In this document: in pieces, positions 1 to 7,634 of the stretch
Layout of the letters: each line of letters begins with the position of its first letter
How positions within the stretch are numbered: position 1 is the first letter of the stretch
Made by a program: the position numbers and the translations under genes
The notes under the pieces: model-generated
What the model was told of the DNA's origin: nothing
What the model saw: the letters and a program-made list of their open reading frames with translations, nothing else
Databases searched by the model: none
From: an uncultured Clostridia bacterium
Lineage (GTDB): Bacteria; Bacillota; Clostridia; TANB77; CAG-508
NCBI GenBank assembly: GCA_934122035.1
Contig: CAKOVP010000030.1
Coordinates: 1 to 15,477 of the forward strand
Direction of reading: 5' to 3'
DNA length: 15,477 bases

Positions 1-101
1 AACTCTCCGTAGAGTTTATCTGTTTCATTCATACAAAATAAAAAGTGTCAATACAAAAGCCTATAAAATTTAAGCCTATATCAACACATTTATTTAAAAC
101 A

Positions 102-908
102 TCATAATTCCATATTTTTATTTTTTCCTATATATAACATATGTGTACTATATCCTTGCACTTCTTTTCTCTCACATGAACTGAAATGATAATTCTTCCA
201 TATTTCAAATTCTTCTTCTGACATGTTATCCACAATATCTCTAAAATGAGGTGCAATTCCAGTTGTTGAAATATTATTAATTTTTATTATATTATTTTTT
301 TTCATTATTTCTTCAAGTTCATCGATATAAAAAGCTCTCATAATTTCACTTGGTTCTGAAATCATTTTAAAGTTTTCATCAAATTGCTTATTATCATATC
401 CTGATTTTAAATGACCTTTCAATAATGCCCAACTTACCATTATCGAATCATTAGGTAGATAAGCAAACATCATTACACCATCTTTTTTACATACTCTTCT
501 AGCTTCAGCAATACATTTATCTACTTCATCTTCTGTATATAAGTGATAAAGTGGTCCTAGAACTAAAACAATATCAAATGTACCATCTTCAAATCTTGAT
601 AAATTAATTGCATCACCTTGTTCTGCAATAATGTCCATATCATCTGTTATTTTACTTTTTAATACATCTAAATTATGTTGCACATATTCAATAGCATTAA
701 CAGAATATCCCTGTTTAGCATAATAAATAGAATACTTACCTGTACCAGCACCAACTTCAAGAATTCTACATCCAGGTTTTAAATATTTTTGTACATATCT
801 ATCAGTCGTTAAAAATTCTAATTGTCTATGTTTAGCATCTAATCTAGTATTTTCATCACATACATCATTATAAAATTTATTTAACAAATCAAATCTATCA
901 TTCATCAT
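102..908 (-). CDS. Class I SAM-dependent methyltransferase, substrate unknown
   Basis: This 268-aa protein has a Rossmann-type methyltransferase core. Motif I, ILEVGAGTGKYS, is at residues 49-60. An acidic strand end (NAIEY) follows near 71-75, and the motif IV region GTFDIVLVLGPLYHL is at 109-123. The 'LGPLYHL' post-strand motif is typical of small-molecule class I methyltransferases rather than DNA methylases, and there is no DPPY or target-recognition region. The start at 908 is supported by GGAGGAG seven bases upstream; the next codon is also ATG. It ends in TGA, showing that TGA is a stop here. The gene stands alone, with long AT-rich DNA upstream. It could be an ordinary cargo gene or a metabolic or resistance methylase; nothing in the sequence fixes the substrate. 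The fold call is firm and the role is open. Confidence 0.9.
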   Translation of the reverse strand: MMNDRFDLLNKFYNDVCDENTRLDAKHRQLEFLTTDRYVQKYLKPGCRILEVGAGTGKYSIYYAKQGYSVNAIEYVQHNLDVLKSKITDDMDIIAEQGDAINLSRFEDGTFDIVLVLGPLYHLYTEDEVDKCIAEARRVCKKDGVMMFAYLPNDSIMVSWALLKGHLKSGYDNKQFDENFKMISEPSEIMRAFYIDELEEIMKKNNIIKINNISTTGIAPHFRDIVDNMSEEEFEIWKNYHFSSCERKEVQGYSTHMLYIGKNKNMEL

Positions 909-1130
909 AAAGTTTCTCCTCCACGTTTGCTAGTATCATATATATCATTTTATTCTATCATAATTTTATTTAATCAAAGTAGAACAAAATAAACATTCAT
1001 CTATACAAATCAAAAATCAATAAAAATTATTATGAAAAATTTTTTACTATAAATAATATATCATAAAAAAGTATATTACTTTACACTTATATTTACTAAA
1101 ATTTAAAACTCCAAAATTTAAAGATTTTCA
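909..1130. other. AT-rich intergenic stretch without a gene
   Basis: I see no credible coding frame. The left part must hold the promoter and leader of the methyltransferase gene, but no convincing -35/-10 pair stands out. The right part (about 1081-1130) resembles the AT-rich stretches at about 8825-8866 and 13796-13835: all contain TTTA, TAAAATTTA and AAATTTAA blocks just before short direct repeats. Confidence 0.5.
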
Positions 1131-1163
1131 AAATGTCGTTTAAATGTCGTTTAAATGTCGTTT
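1131..1163. repeat. Three tandem 11-bp direct repeats (AAATGTCGTTT)
   Basis: Three copies of AAATGTCGTTT follow each other with exact 11-bp period, starting at 1131, 1142 and 1153. An 11-bp period is about one helical turn, so all copies face the same side of the DNA, as expected for a row of protein binding sites. They sit 40 bp left of the hairpin at 1203. By analogy with arm-type sites of tyrosine recombinases they may be integrase binding sites; this is inference. A regulator array is the alternative. Confidence 0.75.
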
Positions 1164-1202
1164 TTTGTTTATTTTTCTACTCAAAATCGTTGAAAAATAA
1201 AC

Positions 1203-1224
1203 AAAAAAAGAGCACTATGTGCTC
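1203..1224 (-). terminator. Terminator hairpin downstream of Shedu (member of the four-copy hairpin family)
   Basis: GAGCAC, loop TAT, GTGCTC is a perfect six-pair stem. On the minus strand it is followed by seven Ts (1203-1209), a standard intrinsic terminator for the Shedu transcript 168 bases after its stop. The flank CTCCTTCAGG on the right matches the other three family members, although the stem sequence itself differs. Confidence 0.8.
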
Positions 1225-1231
1225 CTTCAGG

Positions 1232-1391
1232 TTACTAACCAAATGTTTGTTTTGTTCGTTGAACGTTGTTATTATCGCTTCAACGCCCACTAATTTTACC
1301 CACATTTGTTAACTAATACCCCTATAAGTTAGTGTATTGGTTCCTATATAGTTCCTGATATAAAAATTTACATTCAAAACGGTTACTGTAA
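1232..1391 (-). other. Structured 3' region of the Shedu transcript, with an 11-bp direct repeat
   Basis: No gene is present. Two copies of GTTCCT lie 11 bp apart (1340-1350 and 1351-1361, GTTCCTATATA then GTTCCTGATAT). CGTTGAA (1257-1263) and TTCAACG (1279-1285) can form a seven-pair hairpin, and CCCAC occurs twice, 13 bp apart, near 1286-1303. The heptamer GGTTACT occurs at both edges (1230-1236 and 1381-1387). The repeat pair lies 109 bp right of the hairpin and 31 bases left of the Shedu stop, the same order as in the two other modules. Confidence 0.5.
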
Positions 1392-2600
1392 TTATTTATT
1401 TACTACTTCTATTTCCATTTGATTAATAAAATTCTCTAGATTATCCAATATTTCATCATATAACACTATTTGAATATGCGCATATGAATAATTTAAATCT
1501 CTTAATGCTTTTCTTGCCTTCTTTTTTACCATTGCAACTGATATATTATTCTTTTTGGCATGTTTTTCTATATTTTTTTTACTCATTAAATACTTATCAC
1601 ATCCCATAACCAACATTCCTGTCGCAGATTCCGATCCTTTTATTAACGCGCCATTTTCTTTATCATATGGAAGCATCATTAGATAATTGTTAACTTGTGA
1701 AATAGCAGTGCTAAGTTTTACCGTAGGAACTATGTTATCATGAGAATCATCTAATTTAAATAAATATTCATCTGATTTTTTTAATTCTACTATATCTAAA
1801 AATCCATATCTATTCATTGTTAAAAAATCAAGTCTACTTTCTGTATTTCTTAATTCTGATTCAATTCTAACCCATTCCTCTGGCTTTTGTTGTTCTATAG
1901 AACCAAATAACAAATATGACCCATATAATTCAAAATATCTTTGCCAAGCATATTCTTTTCCTATATCTTTTCTTTCTAATCCAATTCTTTTCTCTACACC
2001 AATTTTTTTACAAAGTAAATCTCTTCCTATTTCAACAATGTCTTTTAACCTATCTTTATTTATATCTGTTACATCTTTTAAGGATATTTTAACATCTCCT
2101 TCTTTTATTAATTTAGGAATAATTTTAGCAATTATATTTCGATCTTTTTCATTCAAATCAACAACATCTATACCATCGGCAATTGCAGTTATCAAATTAG
2201 TATATTCATATGATGATATTTTTTCTTTATTTGATATTTTTTCTAAATTTTTTTTCAAGCGTTTTGTTTTTTCAGCCGGTTTTACAACTTCTTCTTTAAA
2301 TGTTGTTGTATAAACTATTACAGTATTTGTAGATTCATTATATTCAATTTCACCTTCACCTGGTTTAAATAATAATTTTATATTAATATCTATTTTTTCT
2401 TTTAATTCCTTAACACTTTCAACATTAAATAATTTTAATAATTTATCTTTAAACATAGTAGTAATTATTCTATTTTCAGAATCCAAGAAATAATGAGTTC
2501 TACAAAAAGAATCCTCATCTTCTACTTTATACCCGTTTTTAAATAAAACTATTATTTGTTTTTTATTTGCATCATATTCGTATTTTACTGATTTTTTCAT
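1392..2600 (-). CDS. sduA: Shedu anti-phage nuclease SduA (DUF4263)
   Basis: The C-terminal half carries the Shedu nuclease signature. With the start chosen here (402 aa), AWQRYFELYGSYLLFG lies at residues 218-233, SRLDFLTMNRYGFLDIVELKK at about 255-275, and STAISQVNNYL after it. D258, E272 and K274 fit the D...ExK active site of a PD-(D/E)XK-like nuclease. The N-terminal ~200 residues are a variable region, as usual in this family, where they are thought to sense infection. I place the start at 2600 because GGAGGTG sits five bases upstream of ATGAAAAAA. An in-frame ATG at 2660 would add 20 residues (see leader entry). Shedu proteins act alone as nucleases against phage. The gene is monocistronic, with its own promoter, leader hairpin and terminator. 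Confidence 0.9.
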   Translation of the reverse strand: MKKSVKYEYDANKKQIIVLFKNGYKVEDEDSFCRTHYFLDSENRIITTMFKDKLLKLFNVESVKELKEKIDINIKLLFKPGEGEIEYNESTNTVIVYTTTFKEEVVKPAEKTKRLKKNLEKISNKEKISSYEYTNLITAIADGIDVVDLNEKDRNIIAKIIPKLIKEGDVKISLKDVTDINKDRLKDIVEIGRDLLCKKIGVEKRIGLERKDIGKEYAWQRYFELYGSYLLFGSIEQQKPEEWVRIESELRNTESRLDFLTMNRYGFLDIVELKKSDEYLFKLDDSHDNIVPTVKLSTAISQVNNYLMMLPYDKENGALIKGSESATGMLVMGCDKYLMSKKNIEKHAKKNNISVAMVKKKARKALRDLNYSYAHIQIVLYDEILDNLENFINQMEIEVVNK

Positions 2601-2676
2601 ATGTACACCTCCAAGAAAAAAGAGCATACTCCATCTTAAAATGAAATACTGCTCTATCATTACTCTAATTATATCA
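2601..2676 (-). promoter_or_regulatory. Shedu promoter and leader with terminator-like attenuator hairpin
   Basis: On the minus strand an extended -10 (TG-A-TATAAT) lies at 2668-2676 with no good -35. The expected transcription start is at about 2660-2661. The leader then folds into a 14-pair stem (arms 2621-2634 and 2641-2655, one bulged base, three G-U pairs, six-base loop 2635-2640), followed at once by a T run (2616-2621 on the plus strand as A). This is a complete intrinsic terminator between promoter and RBS (GGAGGTG, about 2606-2612). The predicted start coincides with an in-frame ATG at 2660 that reads through the hairpin into sduA, so a leaderless 20-codon extension is possible. Hairpin and -10 are seen; attenuation is inferred. 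Confidence 0.7.
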
Positions 2677-2689
2677 GTTTTTTGTTTTT

Positions 2690-3215
2690 TTTACTACCTT
2701 TTACATTCTATCTTCTTATAATTTTGTTAGCTACATCTAGATACTTAAATTCTTTAATCTGTTTATTAAATTCATTTATGAATTTTTCTAATCGTTACTT
2801 TTACGCATTTTTTTCCACTTTAAAATCATTTAATATTTTTTTCATTTCTTTGTTATATTTCGATAAGTAATTTTGATTTTTTTCACCATAAAAATACTTT
2901 TTCAAATATCTTTGGCTTTGATCAAAATTAGCTACATAATACAAAAAAATTATAATTTCAATATAGCTTGTGAATAAAATCTAATTCATACACAAATCAT
3001 TTTCTTTTAATGAACATCTTTTAAACAAAAATATTAAATACATATATTCTATTAATAAAGTTATGAATTTGATTTCATTTGCAATATATCCATTATATTT
3101 TTTTGTTTTCATTAAATAACTAGTTGCCTCTTTAAGATTCGCAACATGAGTTAATTTAGACAAATAATTATACAATTCAAAAATATCTTCCGGTTCAAAA
3201 TATTGGACATATAAT
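2690..3215 (-). pseudogene. Decayed gene remnant, family not recognised
   Basis: One frame can be followed on the minus strand through stops. A 64-residue part beginning ELYNYLSKLTHVANLKEATS (3178 to 2984) ends in TAG. It continues in the same frame with TSYIEIIIFLYYVANFDQSQ and a lysine-rich stretch to a TAA near 2810. Further coding-like pieces in shifted frames (for example KQIKEFKYLDVANKIIRR) run to about 2700. The right end abuts the IS relic at 3221. The pieces could be the distal part of the DUF262 gene at 3447-3725, split by the IS, but I cannot show homology. The amino-acid composition looks helical and unremarkable. Confidence 0.4.
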
Positions 3216-3220
3216 TTTTA

Positions 3221-3446
3221 GTGTGTGTAGAGTGTTTAACTCTAAATGCACTTTTTTTCATAATGGTTACATAGAAAAAAACAATAACTTAATTAAAGTC
3301 ATAAAAAGAATCGCATTTGGGTTTAGATCATTTAGAAGATTTAAAGCTAGAATAATGATGTTTAAAGGATTAATTAAAATAAAAAAAGACAATGCATACT
3401 GCATTGACTGCATAAATAATTATCACTTATTTGTGTCTACACACAC
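3221..3446 (+). mobile_element. Internally deleted ISL3-family insertion sequence relic
   Basis: Terminal inverted repeats GTGTGTGTAGA (3221-3231) and TCTACACACAC (3436-3446) bound 226 bp. Between them the plus strand encodes the last part of a transposase (3223-3453): NGYIEKNNNLIKVIKRIAFGFRSF followed by RRFKARI. This is the C-terminal signature of ISL3-type DDE transposases (NGxIEGxNNxIKxIKRxAFGYRxFxxFxxRI). The catalytic domain is missing, so it cannot move by itself. I see no clear 8-bp target duplication. It sits inside decayed sequence, between a DUF262 remnant and an unidentified remnant. Confidence 0.7.
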
Positions 3447-3725
3447 CATTTGACAATTATCCTATTATAAATGTTGTTAAACATTGCTACCCATCTACTA
3501 CATGATATGTAGACCCCAATCAAATTATTTATCAAAAATTCATCAGTCCAATCAGCAGTCTCATTATTTTTAAGTTTTCTTAATAAAATCCTACCGGTAT
3601 AATTACCATCATAGGTAAATTAATTATATCTTCAAAATTGTTGATCAGTCCAAAATACTTTGATAATCTGGTATTCTAAATAATTTCTGATTAAATAAAT
3701 CTTGTAATGAATATAGTTCTTTCAT
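3447..3725 (-). pseudogene. DUF262 (GmrSD-like) N-terminal pseudogene, frameshifted
   Basis: From an ATG at 3725 the minus strand reads MKELYSLQDLFNQKLFRIPDYQ, the start of a DUF262-family protein (the IPxYQR box). The frame then breaks. FWTDQQF appears in the next frame near 3655. TGRILLRKLKNNETADWTDE follows at about 3600-3540. Finally YHVVDG-stop-QCLTTF appears in another frame near 3500-3470, clearly a ruined YHVVDGQQRLTTF: CAG became TAG and CGT became TGT. Several indels, a nonsense change and loss of the DGQQR motif make it dead. It begins 57 bases after the stop of the 915-aa restriction enzyme, so it may once have been the third gene of that operon. It ends at the IS relic. Confidence 0.8.
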
Positions 3726-3781
3726 ATTTATCTCGCATAATCAATCTTACAGAAATATTAATTAATTTCTCCTTTATTTAA

Positions 3782-6529
3782 TTATTGACTAACACAAAAA
3801 CGAATTTGTCTTAATTCCAATATAGAGTTAATTATTTCATCATACAATTCTTCTAATCCATAAGCACGCAAGACTGCTTTATCAAATTGAATTCTATCTT
3901 CTTGTAAAATTTCATCTTCCACATCTAAAATTTTTCTTCTAAAAAGTATATTAAACAAATCTACAATTTTTTTAGCATCAGATTCAGAAATTAAATCTGG
4001 ATTTAACATCACAATATTAGCAAGCTTAGTTCTATTTAAATCAAGGACTCCTTCACCTCTACCAAATCCCATAGCTTCTACCATAAAAATACTAAAAATT
4101 GAATTAAGTAAAGCATGGCACAATTCCATATTGACATTTGATTTTGGACTATAACCTAAAACTCTTTGATTTATAATTGTTGGTTCTTTTAATTTACCAA
4201 AAAAAATCTTTTTTGATGGAGCAAGCGCTGTAAATATCTCTGCCTTATTTTCAATTTGTGGAATTTTCCACCATATTTCTCCATGCGATATTACTGATTG
4301 CGTAAGATTGTTTTCTTTACTTTTAAAATAATTATATGTCTTTGTATAACCATTTTTTAATAATTCTTCATATGATAAATCACAATTTATAACAAAGTAA
4401 TCATTATCAACTACATATGTATTACAATCACGTGTGTTTTTTAATATTCTTGAATAGAATTTTTCATCAACTTTATCCTTTGCTCTACTATAAAACAAAT
4501 TATCATCACCAGATTTAATACCTGGAAATGATTCAAAAAAATCAGTAATAGGAACTATTAATTCACTAAATTTATCTAACCAACTATTGTTTGCAAAAAA
4601 TGAATTAATTGAAACATGGAATATATTTACATAATTATCAATCTTTCTATTTTTATAATTATTCAAAGAAATTAATTCCGGAAACAAGTTGCTTTTTGTT
4701 AAAGCAATTTGAGCCATCTTTGAAATATTGTCTTCATTTATTGCATCTAATTTTAAGTTAAATTTACCGAAAGAAGTAACATAATCATCATCCTCCGCAG
4801 CAATCTCTTTTTTCTTAATAATTAATATAGTTGTTACTACTTTTGAATTTTTGAACCATCTCTCCGCACTACTTATAAATACATTTTCAATGTGAAAATA
4901 ATATCTTAATGCATTCATGAATTTTTCTCCACTTTGTGTTCCCATCCATGAATTTGAAATAATAATACATGCTTTCCCATTTGTTTTAAGTAATTCATAA
5001 ATCTTAAATAGTATTAGGAAAGAATAATCACTTCTATAATCAATAATAATACCTGTATCCTTTTCTATTTTTTCAACATATAAATTAGCTATATTTTCTC
5101 TTTCTTCCTTATAAAAATTATTTTTATTAAAATCTATAAATGGAAGATTAGAAATAATATTGTCAAACGCATTAATAGTCAACTCTATATCTGTACCATC
5201 TGATGGATTTTTAATGTGTACTATATCTCCAATATTTAAATAGAAAATATCCTTTTTAAAAAGATTTAGAGGAATATTAAAAGTATCTATATTAGTTAAT
5301 GAAGTGGTTGTCAGTTGAAGTGGAAAAGAAAACTTATCAGATTCATATACTGAAGAAAAAACCTCATCAGCATCTAGATGTAAATCTTTTTTATAAGTAA
5401 TTATATTTTTTGAGATTGTTCCACTACCACAGCATGGATCATAACAAACATTTCTTATATTATCAATTGTAGCTTTTACCATAAATTCCGCTAATTTATT
5501 TGGTGTAGTAAATAATCCAGTAATTACTCTACTCGATGTACGCACGATATTTTCCAAAATATATTGTATATCCTCTTGTGAAAAAACATTAGTACCGTTT
5601 TCAATTAAAAACAGATGTATTTCCTTTAAATAAGCCCAAGTATTATCATCTATTAATTGCTGATATTCAAGTCTTGAAAAAATAGAATAAAAATCTGAAT
5701 GATCAGATATTGAGGTGTATATGTCTAATGCATCTTCAATTGTTGTTTCACCATTTATGTTTGTTATTATTTCAAATTTAGGATTTTCTCGCCTAAAAAT
5801 ATTAGAAAAAATAATTTTATTTAACCAATTAATTATAATTACCTTTGAATAAGCATTATACTTATCAAGTTCATCTTTAGAATATTCAAGTTCTGCATCA
5901 CTCCACCAAATATCCAAAAAATTCTTAAAAATCAAATCATTCTGCTCAACATTTTTTAATTCTTGAGCCACAAGTGACTTATTAGATGAAACAAGATCTA
6001 CAATAACATTAGTAGATAAAGCTTCACCAATAGAAATATTCCTGTACTTACCTAAACTCAAGTATATATTAATTTCATTTAAAGCATCTTCAAGTTTTTC
6101 TTTCCATTGAGCTTGATATAAATACACATCATCTCGGTCTTTTGAGATTATATCACTTAAATCCCATCTTTTTTTTTCTTCAAATTCTTCATCATTATCA
6201 TGGTTTTTAATATATAATACGCCATATCTAAAATTCCAAATAAAAGTACTATTTAACCCCAAATTGTTGGCTTTCCTAAAAGCATCTTTTATAAAATTTT
6301 CATCTGTAATATCAACATCTGGCATTTTTAATTCCCAACCTTGAAGAATATTGGTCATTTCTTCATCTGCAAACAATAAAACATCTGGAAACATTTTCTT
6401 CTTTCCTTCAGAAATTGTTTCTTCGCCACCAGCTTTTTTTATAATATAATTCTTGGAAGTTGAAATATTCTCAACAAATTTTATTACTTGAATACCCCAA
6501 CTTCTCTCATTTCTATTTGTACTACTCAT
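3782..6529 (-). CDS. Type IIG-like restriction-modification polypeptide (PD-(D/E)XK nuclease + N6-adenine methylase + specificity region)
   Basis: This 915-aa protein joins three functions. Residues 46-70 contain FPDVLLF...LQGWELKM, giving D49, E66 and K68 of a PD-(D/E)XK nuclease. Residues 325-372 contain an HsdM-like N6-methylase entry, RVITGLFTTPNKLAEFM and DPCCGSG (364-370, motif I). Motif IV is NLPF at 461-464, in place of the usual NPPF/Y. Residues ~640-820, with GIKSGDD and a downstream FFGKLKEP-type segment, look like a target recognition domain, and the C-terminus is helical. It should cut and methylate DNA at one recognition site. It starts with an ATG that overlaps the end of the upstream methylase by eight bases, so the two are translationally coupled. 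The Leu in motif IV may weaken methylation, which could explain the partner. Type assignment within RM classes is inferred. Confidence 0.85.
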   Translation of the reverse strand: MSSTNRNERSWGIQVIKFVENISTSKNYIIKKAGGEETISEGKKKMFPDVLLFADEEMTNILQGWELKMPDVDITDENFIKDAFRKANNLGLNSTFIWNFRYGVLYIKNHDNDEEFEEKKRWDLSDIISKDRDDVYLYQAQWKEKLEDALNEINIYLSLGKYRNISIGEALSTNVIVDLVSSNKSLVAQELKNVEQNDLIFKNFLDIWWSDAELEYSKDELDKYNAYSKVIIINWLNKIIFSNIFRRENPKFEIITNINGETTIEDALDIYTSISDHSDFYSIFSRLEYQQLIDDNTWAYLKEIHLFLIENGTNVFSQEDIQYILENIVRTSSRVITGLFTTPNKLAEFMVKATIDNIRNVCYDPCCGSGTISKNIITYKKDLHLDADEVFSSVYESDKFSFPLQLTTTSLTNIDTFNIPLNLFKKDIFYLNIGDIVHIKNPSDGTDIELTINAFDNIISNLPFIDFNKNNFYKEERENIANLYVEKIEKDTGIIIDYRSDYSFLILFKIYELLKTNGKACIIISNSWMGTQSGEKFMNALRYYFHIENVFISSAERWFKNSKVVTTILIIKKKEIAAEDDDYVTSFGKFNLKLDAINEDNISKMAQIALTKSNLFPELISLNNYKNRKIDNYVNIFHVSINSFFANNSWLDKFSELIVPITDFFESFPGIKSGDDNLFYSRAKDKVDEKFYSRILKNTRDCNTYVVDNDYFVINCDLSYEELLKNGYTKTYNYFKSKENNLTQSVISHGEIWWKIPQIENKAEIFTALAPSKKIFFGKLKEPTIINQRVLGYSPKSNVNMELCHALLNSIFSIFMVEAMGFGRGEGVLDLNRTKLANIVMLNPDLISESDAKKIVDLFNILFRRKILDVEDEILQEDRIQFDKAVLRAYGLEELYDEIINSILELRQIRFCVSQ

Positions 6530-7373
6530 TTATATCACCATTACTAATTAATTCAATTATATTTATATTTTTAATATATTTCTTTTTTTCTTCATCTACA
6601 TTTTTCCAATTTTCTTTTAATCGTCTTATTGTTACGTCAATGTAGTCTATAGGTTCTTTTTTAAACAATTCTGTATTCTCATTTTTTTCAATACCTATAA
6701 AGTTTCTTCCTTCAATCATTGCAGATATTAAGAATGAACCTGCTCCACAAGTATTATCTAAAACAACATTTCCTGGATTTGTATAAGTTCTAATTAAGTA
6801 TCTGCCCAACTCAACCGGCTTTTGTGTAGGATGATAAACTTTTCCTTCACTTTCGGCAGTCTTACAGTATATAACATCTGTAGGATATCTATTTCCATCT
6901 GAACTTACTTCAACAGAATTAAATTCACCATAAGATCCTGTTAATTGATTTTTTCGCTTTCCTTTATTATAAGCTTCTCCTGTTTTCATTTGTGGATTAT
7001 ATGTTGGCTGTTTTTTATAGAAAATACATATATCCTCGTGCTTCCTTAAAGGTTGCTTTTTTGCATTTAAAAAATTTGTTGCTTTTGATTTTTCCCAAAT
7101 CCATTTATATTTAAAATATTTTTCATTACTCAATATAACTTTTGCTGTAAAAACCCCATTACAAGTTAATGCTATAACTCCATTAGGCTTTATTATTCTC
7201 TCATACTCTTTCCACAATTTTGAAAAAGGAATTACTGCATCCCATTTATTTTGAGTAGTACCATATGGAAGATCACATAAAATCATGTCAATAGATTTAT
7301 CTTTTATTTTTTTCATTACTTTTAAGCAATCTCCTTCAATAACATTATTCAATAATAAATCATTATTCACCAT
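6522..7373 (-). CDS. Site-specific DNA methyltransferase, beta class (N4-cytosine or N6-adenine)
   Basis: The motif order shows a beta-class DNA methylase. The catalytic motif IV, DMILCDLPYGTTQNKW, is near the N-terminus (DLPY at 34-37). A recognition region follows, then HPTQKP (181-186) and the SAM-binding motif VVLDNTCGAGSF (203-214) near the C-terminus. At 283 aa it is of normal length. The catalytic tetrapeptide is DLPY rather than DPPY; this variant is seen in active phage-type enzymes. The RBS GGAGGTGAT ends directly at the ATG (7373), so the GTG one codon downstream (7370), seven bases from GGAGG, is a plausible true start. It is the first gene of an operon with the type IIG-like enzyme and probably protects host DNA or completes its methylation. 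Confidence 0.9.
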   Translation of the reverse strand: MVNNDLLLNNVIEGDCLKVMKKIKDKSIDMILCDLPYGTTQNKWDAVIPFSKLWKEYERIIKPNGVIALTCNGVFTAKVILSNEKYFKYKWIWEKSKATNFLNAKKQPLRKHEDICIFYKKQPTYNPQMKTGEAYNKGKRKNQLTGSYGEFNSVEVSSDGNRYPTDVIYCKTAESEGKVYHPTQKPVELGRYLIRTYTNPGNVVLDNTCGAGSFLISAMIEGRNFIGIEKNENTELFKKEPIDYIDVTIRRLKENWKNVDEEKKKYIKNINIIELISNGDINE

Positions 7374-7405
7374 ATCACCTCCATATTAATTTTCATACTG
7401 AAAAT

Positions 7406-7414
7406 ATTATATCA
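7406..7414 (-). promoter_or_regulatory. Extended -10 promoter for the methylase/type IIG operon
   Basis: The minus strand reads TG-A-TATAAT (7406-7414). A weak TTACTA at -35 lies 17 bases further upstream. The predicted start lies about 25 bases before the methylase RBS-start region. The spacing and the gene-less divergent region support it. Confidence 0.6.
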
Positions 7415-7489
7415 CGTATAATACTGAGTAGTAAATTGATTAGTTTTGATAAGTTGAAACTTTTGATATTTATGTAGATTATTATTGAT

Positions 7490-7510
7490 ATTGCACAATT
7501 ATTGTGCAAT
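7490..7510. promoter_or_regulatory. Perfect 21-bp palindrome in the divergent promoter region, operator candidate
   Basis: ATTGCACAAT, one T, then the exact reverse complement of the ten bases. It lies between the divergent methylase promoter (about 7410) and the DUF3800 promoter (about 7590). No T run follows in either direction, and no gene ends here, so a terminator is unlikely. A dimeric repressor site shared by both operons is the simplest reading. Confidence 0.6.
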
Positions 7511-7583
7511 AAGTTTTATAAACATATATAATAAACAAAAAAGCAATTTTTAATTATATTAAATAGTCATTTATAACCGTTTA

Positions 7584-7602
7584 TGATATAATATGATATA
7601 AT
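7584..7602 (+). promoter_or_regulatory. Duplicated extended -10 box for the DUF3800 gene
   Basis: The ten bases ATGATATAAT occur twice in a row (7583-7592 and 7593-7602), giving two TG-A-TATAAT boxes. The first has a poor -35 (TAGTCA, 7564-7569) at 17-bp spacing. Transcription would start about 7600-7610, upstream of the RBS at 7617-7629. Confidence 0.55.
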
Positions 7603-7634
7603 ATTTTTTGAAATTACAGAAGGTCGGTGTAACA

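Noticed and set aside
1..16. Hairpin AACTCT-CCGT-AGAGTT at the left edge
   Set aside because: It could be the terminator of the methyltransferase gene, but the T run would lie outside the window, so it cannot be judged.
1131..1163. CRISPR array
   Set aside because: Period is only 11 bp with no spacers, and no cas gene is present.
2038..2313. Plus-strand 91-codon open frame inside the Shedu gene
   Set aside because: Opposite-strand shadow of a well-supported gene; composition is hydrophobic and low-complexity, and there is no RBS.
3221..3446. Active MITE
   Set aside because: It has inverted ends but keeps part of a transposase frame, lacks a clear target duplication and has no second copy in the window; an internally deleted IS relic is the simpler call.
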